DNA of 64,000 nucleotides from Acetobacteraceae bacterium (GTDB lineage: Bacteria; Pseudomonadota; Alphaproteobacteria; Acetobacterales; Acetobacteraceae), in assembly GCA_030041375.1 (NCBI GenBank), contig JASHOA010000012.1, forward strand, positions 18,947-82,946. The letters are read 5' to 3'. Positions 56,288 to 64,000 of the stretch are shown piece by piece. Made by a program: the position numbers and the translations under genes. Below the pieces are notes generated by a model. The model did no database searches and was not told where the DNA came from. It worked only from the letters and a program-made list of their open reading frames with translations. Position 1 is the stretch's first letter. The number at the start of each line of letters is the position of its first letter.

Positions 56288-57682
56288 ATGACCAAGCCTG
56301 CCATTCTGATCGTCGAGGACGATCCGGGTCTTCTCAGCCAATACCGCTGGGCCTTTCCCGGTCGGACGGTGCTGACTGCGGCGTCGCGCGCCGAGGCGCT
56401 ACCGATCGTGGAGAAGGAATCCCCGGCGGTTGCAATAATCGACCTTGGTCTTCCACCTGACCCAGACGGCGTGAGCGAAGGCTTCGCCACATTAGCGGCG
56501 ATGCTCAGGGTTGCTCCCGAGATGAAGGTGATCGTCGCGACGGGCAATGGCAGCAGGCAGAACGCGCTTCGCGCGGTTGCCGTCGGTGCGCATGACTTTT
56601 ATGAGAAGCCCCTCGAAATCGAAGTTTTGCGGCTGATTGTCGAAAGGAGCTTCCATCTGCATGCCCTGGAGGCGGAGAATCGCCGACTGAGCGAGGCGAC
56701 TGGCACAGGTGCGGTAAAGCGGATCATTACCGCTGCCGAGCCGATGCTACGGGTCTGTCGTGACATCGAGAAGCTGGCACGGACTGACGTGCCTGTACTA
56801 CTGCTGGGTGAAAGCGGGACCGGCAAGGAGGCATTGGCGCGTGCGTTGCACGACCTTGGACCACGCGGAGCGAAGCCGTTCGTTGCCATCAATTGCGGTG
56901 CGATTCCCGAGACGCTTTTGGAAAGCGAATTGTTCGGTTACGAGCGGGGTGCCTTTACGGGGGCGGCGAAGCAGACGATCGGGCGAATCGAGTCCGCACA
57001 GCACGGGACCTTGTTTCTCGACGAGATCGGTGATCTGCCGCATGCCCTGCAGGTCAAACTGCTCCGCTTCCTGCAGGAGCAGGCGATCGAACGGATTGGC
57101 GGACGTCAGCCCATCCCAGTGGATGTGCGGATTATCTCGGCGACCAACCAGCCACTAGAGCAACAGATGGAGGCCGGCAATTTTCGGGCTGATCTCTTTT
57201 ACCGCCTCAACCCGGTCACTGTGCGGGTGCCTCCCTTGCGCGAACGTGCCGGTGACGCAGTGCTGCTGGCGCGTTATTTCCTGACCTGCTATAATCGTGA
57301 GATCGGCCGCAATCTTCGTGGATTTACTGAAAATGCGCTTACCGCCTTGGCCGGACATAGTTGGCCCGGCAACGTCCGCGAGCTGGAAAATCGGGTGAAG
57401 CGCGCAACGATCATGGCTGAAGGACGCGTGATCGATTGCGCGGACCTGGAGCTTGCAAGCGCTGACGCATCGGACCTCGATCTCCGGGGAGCAAGACTTC
57501 GTGCCGAGCGCGAGGTCATCGAACGAGCCCTTGTTCAAAGCCGGGGGCGGGTCGCACCGGCTGCACGGTTATTGGGCGTCAGCCGCCCCACGCTGTACGG
57601 CCTGCTCGAGGCCCATGGCCTTGGTGGGTTGGCGGAGCCTGGGCTCGTGCTGGTGCCCGGCACGACGGGCGAGCAGGCATGA
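56288..57682 (+). CDS. prsR: sigma-54-dependent response regulator PrsR
   Basis: 464 residues: receiver domain with phospho-acceptor Asp52 ([10 protein letters not shown]), AAA+ sigma-54 activation domain with Walker [11 protein letters not shown] near 174, the sigma-54-contacting GAFTGA loop at 221-226, [22 protein letters not shown] near 300, and a C-terminal Fis-type HTH ([25 protein letters not shown]). It should activate sigma-54 promoters of the exopolysaccharide/PEP-CTERM genes. The start is ATG 56288 ([12 protein letters not shown]). It overlaps prsT by 4 bp (ATGA). Confidence 0.95.
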   Translation: MTKPAILIVEDDPGLLSQYRWAFPGRTVLTAASRAEALPIVEKESPAVAIIDLGLPPDPDGVSEGFATLAAMLRVAPEMKVIVATGNGSRQNALRAVAVGAHDFYEKPLEIEVLRLIVERSFHLHALEAENRRLSEATGTGAVKRIITAAEPMLRVCRDIEKLARTDVPVLLLGESGTGKEALARALHDLGPRGAKPFVAINCGAIPETLLESELFGYERGAFTGAAKQTIGRIESAQHGTLFLDEIGDLPHALQVKLLRFLQEQAIERIGGRQPIPVDVRIISATNQPLEQQMEAGNFRADLFYRLNPVTVRVPPLRERAGDAVLLARYFLTCYNREIGRNLRGFTENALTALAGHSWPGNVRELENRVKRATIMAEGRVIDCADLELASADASDLDLRGARLRAEREVIERALVQSRGRVAPAARLLGVSRPTLYGLLEAHGLGGLAEPGLVLVPGTTGEQA

Positions 57683-60444
57683 AGGCCATGCTTCGCACTG
57701 TATTGCTCGTCGGCGCGGTGGTCGTCCTCGCCGGAGTTGGGAGCGCCGCCGCGGCGGAGGACCATGCGGCGCGTGCAGCGGCATTGCTCGCCAAGGGTCA
57801 ACCCCGTGCGGCGGCGATCGAACTCCGTAACGCAATCAAACAGGATCCGACCGACGCGGCCGCACATTTCGAGTTGGCGAAGATCGACCTGTCGCTTGGG
57901 GATGCGGTCGGCGCGGAGCGGGAAGCGCGCGCCGCCCGGGCGGACGGGTACAACGCGGAGAAGGCGCTTTCGCTTCTGCTCCAAACCTACCTGGCCCAGG
58001 GGCGTTACAAGGACCTGCTTGACGAGTTTCCATCGGGCAACGCAAACGTGGCGCTTGCGGCGCAGATTGCGGTCGGACGTGGACGCGCCGAAATGGGGCT
58101 CAATCAGCTTGATCGGGCCGCCGATGAGATTGCTACGGCGCGACGTCTGGCGCCGAACGACGTCAGTCCTTTGCTTGCGGCGGATGACCTCGAGGTTGCG
58201 CGACACGATCTCGCCGCGGCGCAGAAGTCACTTTCCACAGCGGAGGCACTCGACCCGCACGGGCCCGAGGTACTGCAGCACGAGGCGAGCTTGCTGCTTG
58301 CCACAGGCAAGGCGAAGAGTGCAATTGACGTGCTGGAATCCCTCAAGGCGAAAGCGCCCGGTGATCCAGCGGTTCGTTTGCAGCTTGCCAATGCACTGAT
58401 CGCGACAGGTAACGATGCCAAAGCGAGCGCGGAACTCAAGGTCGCACTTGGCATGGTCCCGGGCTCCGTCGAAGGCATTTATCTGCGGGCGTTGCTGTTA
58501 GTGCACGCCGGGAATGATCGCGGCGCTTACGAGCTCTTGCAAAAGCTGTCGCCAGTGATCAGCCGTATCCCCGAGGCCTATCTCCTTGAGGCGGTGACGC
58601 TCGAGCAACTGGGTCAGTGGGCCGCGGCGCGGAATGCCGCAGAGCAATTTCTTGGCCGTTTCCCAAAGGATCCCCGCGGGGAGCGGGTACTGGCCGCGAT
58701 TGCTCTCAGCGCCGGCCAGCCTGAGGCAGCGCTTACTGCCCTCGACGCATTGCCGCCCGGAGAACGCTCGGATGCGGCAAGCCTCGACCTGCTCGCCAGA
58801 GCGCACGCCGCAACGGGTGATCGGGCGGCGGCGAGGAAGGAGTTTACCAAGGCGGCCGAGCTTGCTCCCACGCTCGAGGCGCCACACCTGGGACTCGCCT
58901 CACTCAATCTCGTTGAAGGCAATGTTCGCGGCGCTATCGGCGAGTATCAGAAAGCACTGGTCCTCGCCCCCCACGATGTGTCGAGCCGACGAGCACTTGT
59001 CGCTGCCGAAATCAATGCCGGGCAATTCAAGCTGGCGGAAGCCAACCTCGGTATCCTCAAGAAAGCGGAACCGGCGTCGGTTCCCGATACCTTGCTCAGA
59101 GCGCAACTTCAGCTTGCGCTGCTTGATGTCGCCGGAGCGAAGGCAACGTACAGCGGGCTGCTGGAGACAGACCCCCACGCGGCGGCCGCATTGTTGGGCC
59201 TGGCGCACATCGCAGCGCTTGAGGGCGACGAGAAGTCGGAGCGAAAACACCTTGATGCGGTGCTTGCTCAGGATCCTGCCAACCAAACGGCGCTTGCCTT
59301 GCTCACGGTACTCCTGAGCAGTCAGGGCAAGGTCGATGATGCGCGCAAGCTTCTTGAGCACGCGCACGGCATCGCTCCGGGCAACGCCACCATCACAGCC
59401 GATCTAGCTGGGCTCGAATTGCGCACGAAGCACGCGCAGGAGGCGCTTGACCTGCTTGCGGCCGCGAATGTCGCAGACAATCCCACGCTGCTTGATCTCC
59501 AGGCCGCTGCGGAGCTTGCAGTTGGAGACAAAGGAGCCGCCGCCAACACGCTGAGGACCCTTCTCGCCCATGCACCGGGCGCTGTCGGCGCGCGTCTTAC
59601 GCTCGCCGCGCTGCTTGCCTCGGATAAAGATTATGATGGTGCACGGGGTGTGCTCGAGCAAGGGCTTGCGGCGGACCCTGGCAACCTCGCTCTGCTCCAG
59701 GGGATAGTCGGTGTCACGCGGAGCCAGCATGGACCGGATGCTGCAATGGCGGACGCCAAGCAGCTTGCCGCCGACGCGAGGCATTGGCCGGCGGGACGGA
59801 TGCTTCCTGGCGACTTGGCGATGTCCGAGCGCGAGCCTGCGGCGGCAGTCAAGGCCTATTCGGCAGCTCTTGCCGAAGAGCCGTCGGAAGCTCTTGCGCT
59901 GCGTCTCAGCCAAGCTTTGCAGGCGGAAGGCAAGCCCGCGGATGCGGCCAACAGCCTGCGTGCATATCTCGCGCAGCACGAGGAAGCGATACCGATCCTG
60001 ATAGCGCTTGCTTCGATCGAAATCGGGCAAGGGGAGCTCAATCACGCTGCCACGCGGCTGGAAGCTGTGATCCAAGCGGAGCCCGCGAATGCCGTTGCGC
60101 TCAACAACCTTGCGTGGATTTACTCGCAGCAAGGCAAGCCAGAGGCACTGCAGCTCGCCGAGCGCGCGTATTTCCTCGCCCCCGACGCGCATATCGCCGA
60201 CACGCTCGGCTGGATCATTACTCGGCAGAAGCCGAGCCCGACGGGGCTCGCGCTTCTCGAGGCGGCGCATGAGACATCGCGTGGGGATCCAACGGTCAGC
60301 TATCATCTGGCCGTGGCGCTTGCGGCGGCCGGGCAAGACAAGGCGGCCATAACCGTGCTCGATCCGATAGTATCGGGGCACATCGACTTCGCTGACAAGG
60401 AGGCTGCCGGCGCGCTATTGCATAGGCTCAGTGCCAAGCCTTGA
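57679..60444 (+). CDS. prsT: XrtA/PEP-CTERM-system TPR protein PrsT
   Basis: 921 residues: signal peptide (LRTVLLVGAVVVLAGVGSAAAAED), then about 20-plus tetratricopeptide repeats over the entire length (for example GQPRAAAIELRNAIKQDPTDAAAHFELAKI). It is the typical large TPR member of the PrsK-PrsR-PrsT set and is likely periplasmic or outer-membrane-linked, acting as an assembly scaffold. Its ATG overlaps the prsR stop. The ligase-like gene follows. Confidence 0.93.
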   Translation: MKAMLRTVLLVGAVVVLAGVGSAAAAEDHAARAAALLAKGQPRAAAIELRNAIKQDPTDAAAHFELAKIDLSLGDAVGAEREARAARADGYNAEKALSLLLQTYLAQGRYKDLLDEFPSGNANVALAAQIAVGRGRAEMGLNQLDRAADEIATARRLAPNDVSPLLAADDLEVARHDLAAAQKSLSTAEALDPHGPEVLQHEASLLLATGKAKSAIDVLESLKAKAPGDPAVRLQLANALIATGNDAKASAELKVALGMVPGSVEGIYLRALLLVHAGNDRGAYELLQKLSPVISRIPEAYLLEAVTLEQLGQWAAARNAAEQFLGRFPKDPRGERVLAAIALSAGQPEAALTALDALPPGERSDAASLDLLARAHAATGDRAAARKEFTKAAELAPTLEAPHLGLASLNLVEGNVRGAIGEYQKALVLAPHDVSSRRALVAAEINAGQFKLAEANLGILKKAEPASVPDTLLRAQLQLALLDVAGAKATYSGLLETDPHAAAALLGLAHIAALEGDEKSERKHLDAVLAQDPANQTALALLTVLLSSQGKVDDARKLLEHAHGIAPGNATITADLAGLELRTKHAQEALDLLAAANVADNPTLLDLQAAAELAVGDKGAAANTLRTLLAHAPGAVGARLTLAALLASDKDYDGARGVLEQGLAADPGNLALLQGIVGVTRSQHGPDAAMADAKQLAADARHWPAGRMLPGDLAMSEREPAAAVKAYSAALAEEPSEALALRLSQALQAEGKPADAANSLRAYLAQHEEAIPILIALASIEIGQGELNHAATRLEAVIQAEPANAVALNNLAWIYSQQGKPEALQLAERAYFLAPDAHIADTLGWIITRQKPSPTGLALLEAAHETSRGDPTVSYHLAVALAAAGQDKAAITVLDPIVSGHIDFADKEAAGALLHRLSAKP

Positions 60445-60481
60445 GCCCGACAAGGAGGCGCACAGCGCAGGCCACGAGCCG

Positions 60482-61861
60482 ATGCGCGGACTGATCTTCC
60501 TGCTGGGGATGGGCGGACTGCTGCCGATGGCGCTCACCGCGCCAATGGTGGGGGTTCTCGCTTATTACTGGATCTCGTTCATGAGCCCGCAGATGGAGGT
60601 CTGGGGCATTGCGGCAGCTCCGCCCTGGGCGCTCCTTTCGGTGCTGGCAACATTGCTCGGCTGTCTGATCGCACGCGAGCCGAAGCGAATGCCTCGCAAC
60701 GCCATGGTCGTGCTGGTCCTCCTGTTCCTGGTCCTGACCACGATTTCGACCCTGATGGCGCTTGGTCCATCGAGCATTGTCGTGAAGTTCTGGAGCCAGG
60801 TTGCGAAGACTTTCTTCTTCCTGCTGGTCCTTGCTGCGTTATTGACCAAACGGCACCGCGTCCACGCGCTGGTATGGACCATGGTGATCTCGCTTGGATA
60901 TTACGGTGTAATGGGAGGCCTCTTCGCGATTGCAACGGGCGGACAGTTTCGCGTCTGGGGGCCGCCCGCTTCCATCATCGCCGATAACAATCAGCTTGCG
61001 GTAGCGCTTCTGATGGTGCTGCCGCTGATGAACTATCTGCGCCTGCAGTCTGCGCACAGCCTGGTGCGCCAAGGCCTCGCGGTGGCGATGGTCCTGACGC
61101 TGATAGCGATCCTTGCGAGCTATTCGCGTGGCGCGCTGCTTGGCCTGGCGGCAGTGGCGCTCTTCTTCTGGTGGAACAGCCGCTACAAGATTGCCATGGG
61201 CCTGGTGTTGGCAGTGACGCTTGCGGGCGCGCTTGCCATGATGCCAGCGAGCTGGACCGAGCGCATGGATTCGATCGTCCATTACAAGCAGGATGCGTCC
61301 GCCGAGAGCCGGCTTGTCGTCTGGCGCGAGGCGCTCGGGATTGCCCTCGCCCGCCCGCTTACCGGCGGCGGGTACAAGAGCACTGCCACTCCCTCGGTAC
61401 TGCATCAGTTCTATCCCGACGCACAACAGCTGGCGGTGCATGACGTATGGCTGGAGGTGCTGAGCGAGAATGGCTTTCCTGCCTTCTTCGTCTGGTTGGG
61501 CATGCTGGTGCTTGGGTTTCTCAATATCCGCAGGATCCGGCGGCTTGCCCGCGGCGATCCAACGCTCGCATGGGCGGAGGATCTCGCGCGCATGTCCCAG
61601 GTAACACTCATCGCTTTCGTGACCGCCGGCAGCTTTCTCTCGATGGGTTATTATGATCTCTACCTTGCTCTCTTGGTCGCACTTGGTGCGGTAAGGGAGC
61701 TAGCGGCCCGGACGGCCAAGGTGACCGAGATGCAGAGGCCTGCGCCTGCAGCCCTTGCGATGTCCACCGTGCCGGCAACGGGCCGGAGAGTTCCAGGCAG
61801 GAGATGGGACGAGCGAGCACATGCCGCTTCCGGCTGGCGGACCAGGCGCCTCGGCCAATGA
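60482..61861 (+). CDS. exosortase A-associated O-antigen-ligase-like / O-glycosylation ligase
   Basis: About 459 residues, a polytopic membrane protein with around ten helices and a large Wzy/WaaL-type periplasmic loop (SRLVVWREALGIALARPLTGGGYKS near 274-299; HDVWLEVLSENGFPAFFVWLGML near 320-342). It likely ligates or polymerises the glycan in the periplasm. The start is taken at ATG 60482 (MRGLIFLLG), as in XrtA-locus homologues; an upstream GTG at 60431 overlaps prsT. Its stop overlaps the next small gene by 4 bp (ATGA). Confidence 0.88.
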   Translation: MRGLIFLLGMGGLLPMALTAPMVGVLAYYWISFMSPQMEVWGIAAAPPWALLSVLATLLGCLIAREPKRMPRNAMVVLVLLFLVLTTISTLMALGPSSIVVKFWSQVAKTFFFLLVLAALLTKRHRVHALVWTMVISLGYYGVMGGLFAIATGGQFRVWGPPASIIADNNQLAVALLMVLPLMNYLRLQSAHSLVRQGLAVAMVLTLIAILASYSRGALLGLAAVALFFWWNSRYKIAMGLVLAVTLAGALAMMPASWTERMDSIVHYKQDASAESRLVVWREALGIALARPLTGGGYKSTATPSVLHQFYPDAQQLAVHDVWLEVLSENGFPAFFVWLGMLVLGFLNIRRIRRLARGDPTLAWAEDLARMSQVTLIAFVTAGSFLSMGYYDLYLALLVALGAVRELAARTAKVTEMQRPAPAALAMSTVPATGRRVPGRRWDERAHAASGWRTRRLGQ

Positions 61862-62064
61862 TCAAAGGCCTCTTCTTCGCGGCGGCCGTGTTTGCGGTGT
61901 TATGGCTCAGCCTCTGGGTTGCCCGTGCCGAGCGGGGCAAGCCGGGTCGCCCGGCCCCGTTCGACATGCGTGAGCCCCATCCGGGCCCGGAAAGCGTTCG
62001 AATCAACTCGCCTCCGTCGATGACGCGTCGCGGGCGCGCCATTCGTAGGCGCCACCCGGGATGA
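61858..62064 (+). CDS. small single-pass membrane protein of unknown function
   Basis: 68 residues. One membrane helix (LFFAAAVFAVLWLSLWVAR, about 5-23) near the N-terminus, followed by a basic/proline-rich tail (PGRPAPFDMREPHPGPE, ending RRRHPG). Start ATG 61858 overlaps the ligase stop and its own stop overlaps the glycosyltransferase ATG at 62061, both as ATGA. Such double coupling suggests a real, co-translated product. No family recognised. Confidence 0.6.
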   Translation: MIKGLFFAAAVFAVLWLSLWVARAERGKPGRPAPFDMREPHPGPESVRINSPPSMTRRGRAIRRRHPG

Positions 62065-63377
62065 CCACACTCAAGCTGCTCACCTTCGCGACTCTTTACC
62101 CGAACGAGGCAGCGCCTGCTCATGGCGTCTTCGTTGAGACGCGCCTTTGCCACCTCGTCCGGGACCAGCCGGTGACGGCTGTAGTCCTTGCCCCGGTGCC
62201 CTATTTTCCGTTCCGTTCGGAGCGGTTCGGGGGCTGGTCGCGTCACGCACGGGCGTCACTGACAGAGGAACGGAACGGTCTCGTCGTGCATCACCCTCGC
62301 TACCTCGCGATTCCACGCATCGGCATGTCTGCGGCGCCCTTTTTTCTCTATCACGCCGCAGCGCGCGCACTACGGCGAATGCTCGGTGCAGGTCTCGAGT
62401 TCGACGCCATCGACGCCCACTACCTCTATCCGGATGGCGTCGCGGCAGTGTGGCTCGGCCGCCGGTTTGGCCTGCCGGTTGTCATCACGGCCCGTGGCTC
62501 CGACGTGACCCAGCTTCCCGACTACGCCGTGCCGCGGAGGCTCATCCGTGGAGCGATCGCCGAGGCGGACGCGCTGGTGACGGTGAGTTCATCACTCCGC
62601 GACGGGCTTGTGGCGTTGGGTGCGGAAGCTCAGCGTATCAGCGTACTGCGCAACGGTGTCGATATGACACTGTTCCGGCCCCTGCAGCACGAGGAGGCGC
62701 GTGCCAAGCTTGGCCTTGTACGCCCGACCCTGCTTTCGGTTGGCCACTTGATCGAGCGCAAGGGTCATCACCGGGTCATCGAGGCAATGACCACCTTGCA
62801 TGATCTGGACCTGATGATTGTGGGCGAAGGGCCAGAGAGAGGGCGGCTTGGCGCGCTTGCCGAACGGCTGGGGGTGGCGGGTCGGATACGCTTCGCCGGC
62901 GCCATCAAGCAATCAGAGTTGCCGCTTTATTATTCGGCTGCAGAAGCGCTGGTGCTTGCCTCGAGCCGCGAAGGCTGGGCAAATGTACTGCTGGAGGCGA
63001 TGGCGTGCGGCACGCCGGCGATTGCCTCGAACGCGGGCGGGAACGGAGAGGTCATCCAAAGCCGCGAAGCCGGCCTCATCACGTCAGTGAACACGCCCGG
63101 AGCAGTCGCCGAAGCAGTACAGGAGCTGCTCAGCGCTCCGCTTTCGCGCGCGGCCACACGAGCCTATGCAGAGCGGTTCGGCTGGGAGACCACCAGCATC
63201 GGCCAACGCGCCGTGTTCGAAGCGGTGCTGGCGCGGAGAGCATCGGGGGCAGATCCCAACGCTCGGTACTCGAGCCGGTCGGTCGACCGGGCCGCGGACT
63301 TGCGATCGCACTCGGTCAAAGGCTCGCGGGCGGGCATTGGCCTCCTCAGCGTAGAGCGGAGCGGGCAGCGCCGTTGA
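62061..63377 (+). CDS. GT4-family glycosyltransferase of the XrtA locus
   Basis: 438 residues, GT-B fold. N-terminal KLLTFATLYPNEAAPAHGVFVETRL near 5-29 and FDAIDAHYLYPDGVAAVWLGRRFGLPVVITARGSDVTQLP near 114-153. The C-terminal nucleotide-sugar site is SVGHLIERKGHHRVIEAM near 229 and ASSREGWANVLLEAMACGTPAIASNAGGNGEVI near 300. It extends the lipid-linked oligosaccharide. The last 45 residues are atypical and overlap the convergent fragment's 3' end, so the stop may have moved. Confidence 0.92.
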   Translation: MTTLKLLTFATLYPNEAAPAHGVFVETRLCHLVRDQPVTAVVLAPVPYFPFRSERFGGWSRHARASLTEERNGLVVHHPRYLAIPRIGMSAAPFFLYHAAARALRRMLGAGLEFDAIDAHYLYPDGVAAVWLGRRFGLPVVITARGSDVTQLPDYAVPRRLIRGAIAEADALVTVSSSLRDGLVALGAEAQRISVLRNGVDMTLFRPLQHEEARAKLGLVRPTLLSVGHLIERKGHHRVIEAMTTLHDLDLMIVGEGPERGRLGALAERLGVAGRIRFAGAIKQSELPLYYSAAEALVLASSREGWANVLLEAMACGTPAIASNAGGNGEVIQSREAGLITSVNTPGAVAEAVQELLSAPLSRAATRAYAERFGWETTSIGQRAVFEAVLARRASGADPNARYSSRSVDRAADLRSHSVKGSRAGIGLLSVERSGQRR

Positions 63378-63815
63378 CCCGCGGCACGATGGCAAACTGC
63401 GGCGACTGCGAGAAATAAGCCGGTTCGATGAAGGGTGCGCCGCTACCGAGCAGCCAGCGGTAGGCCTTGATGGCCTCGGGAGAGCCGGTGACCGTAATGA
63501 TTCCGGCAAGAGTCTGTAGGCCCAATTGGCCATAGTCGCCTTCGCTTTGCTTCCAGCCATTGCCGTTGGAAGAATTGGCGGCCGCTGTGGCTCTCTGGAG
63601 CCCGGCCCAGGTTCGGTAATCCTTCCGGGTGACGGGATCATAAACGTAAAGGTTGTAGGCAATGCCGTTACGAGGGTTGAAGCCGTTTGCGCCGTTCAAG
63701 AACCGTCCGACCAGAAAGTTGCTCTCCCATTCGAGAAAGGTCCTGGCGGACGCGTTGTGCAACCGTGCAGCGAAGACGATCGTACTTGCGAGATAATCCT
63801 GCTGCCAGCTTAGGT
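63346..63815 (-). pseudogene. 3' fragment of an unrecognised gene, cut by the IS30-family element
   Basis: About 155 codons on the minus strand are intact: WQQDYLASTIVFA, ARTFLEWESNFLVGRFLNGANGFNPRNG and YNLYVYDP, ending NGAARSALR. No family was recognised; the pattern is of an alpha-helical enzyme domain. Upstream reading runs straight into the IS30-like end at about 63815, so the 5' part is missing or lies beyond the element. A TTG at 63819 is only a chance start. The 3' end overlaps the glycosyltransferase gene on the other strand. Confidence 0.6.
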
Positions 63816-64000
63816 TCAAGTGGTCGTCGCAACACTGGGTTTCTGGGTCGAAGACAGCAGTTTGTCGAGAGCTTCAGCTGGCGTCTTCCACCCGAGGGTT
63901 TTGCGGGGTCTATTGTTGAGCGTAGCAGCGATGGCGTCGAGCTTACGCTCGTCGTATCTGCTGACGTCGGTTCCCTTGGGAAAATACTGCCGCAGAAGCG
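63812..64000 (-). mobile_element. IS30-family insertion sequence, one end (partial)
   Basis: Extends past the right edge. It contains the transposase 3' end (63816 to beyond 64000). Its last codons plus stop form the likely terminal inverted repeat, starting near TTCAAGTGGTCGTCGCAAC at 63815-63833. The other end, the full length and the target duplication are outside the window. It interrupts the gene whose fragment lies at 63346-63815. Confidence 0.75.
63816..64000 (-). CDS. IS30-family transposase, C-terminus (partial)
   Basis: The last 60 residues of a transposase are visible: LLRQYFPKGTDVSRYDERKLDAI, then LNNRPRKTLGWKTPAEAL near the end, stopping at TGA 63818-63816. The NNRPRKTLGWKTPAE signature and the FPKGTD segment are diagnostic of IS30-family DDE transposases. 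The catalytic core is beyond the window edge. Confidence 0.88.
   Translation of the reverse strand, partial: LLRQYFPKGTDVSRYDERKLDAIAATLNNRPRKTLGWKTPAEALDKLLSSTQKPSVATTT

Overview
The window is GC-rich and reads as chromosomal DNA of an alphaproteobacterium. The gene order ruvC-ruvA-ruvB-ybgC-tolQ-tolR-tolA-tolB-pal-cpoB-tilS-ftsH-folP-glmM followed by thiD, the serC-serA pair and an exosortase A locus best fit Rhodospirillales, probably Acetobacteraceae. This placement is inferred from gene content and order; no rRNA or other phylogenetic marker was compared.

Layout. (1) 1-1042: decayed catabolic genes. A GntR regulator 3' end is broken by a 23-bp tandem duplication, and a chimeric ORF joins the start of a DUF2877 protein to the end of a carbamate kinase. 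(2) 1002-5343: housekeeping genes (SAM methyltransferase, gloB, rimI-tsaB, enoyl-CoA hydratase, YebC). (3) 5381-19383: a long co-directional block for Holliday-junction processing (RuvCAB), the Tol-Pal envelope machine, tRNA-Ile lysidine synthase, FtsH, dihydropteroate synthase and GlmM. (4) 19515-37623: mixed metabolism: FAD monooxygenase, thiD, serC-serA, an acidic-sugar dehydratase/aldolase pair, a second FtsH, a GlcD-type oxidase, an MFS exporter, quinone oxidoreductase, Ogt and a DUF255 protein. (5) 37624-41678: a gene graveyard with fragments of an M20 amidohydrolase, an RND pump and a zinc alcohol dehydrogenase around a ferredoxin and a split two-subunit TPP decarboxylase. (6) 41679-63377: a near-complete XrtA (exosortase A)/PEP-CTERM exopolysaccharide locus in two divergent arms. 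The minus arm carries export, chain length, kinase, beta-barrel, ATPase, deacetylase, FemAB, glycosyltransferase and exosortase. The plus arm carries the priming sugar transferase, PrsK, PrsR, PrsT, an O-ligase-like protein, a tiny membrane protein and a glycosyltransferase. (7) 63346-64000: a gene fragment cut by an IS30-family element that runs off the right edge.

How the genes work together. The Tol-Pal genes, YbgC and CpoB form the usual envelope constriction module; TilS, FtsH, FolP and GlmM follow in the same direction. The XrtA locus should build a lipid-linked glycan (sugar transferase, glycosyltransferases, ligase), control its length and export it (chain-length protein, kinase, export lipoprotein, beta-barrel), and sort exosortase substrates. 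PrsK/PrsR probably regulate the locus together with sigma-54. No PEP-CTERM substrate gene is visible here.

The observations most worth a second look are: (a) the outer-membrane beta-barrel gene of the XrtA locus is frameshifted exactly at a (TC)8 tract, and removing one repeat unit restores a full-length barrel ending in Phe, so it is a candidate phase-variable switch; (b) a roughly 100-bp dispersed element occurs twice (21107-21210 and 40752-40852) with a long hairpin whose arms carry compensatory base changes; (c) serC has no ATG, GTG or TTG that preserves its conserved N-terminus and appears to start at ACG behind a good Shine-Dalgarno sequence.
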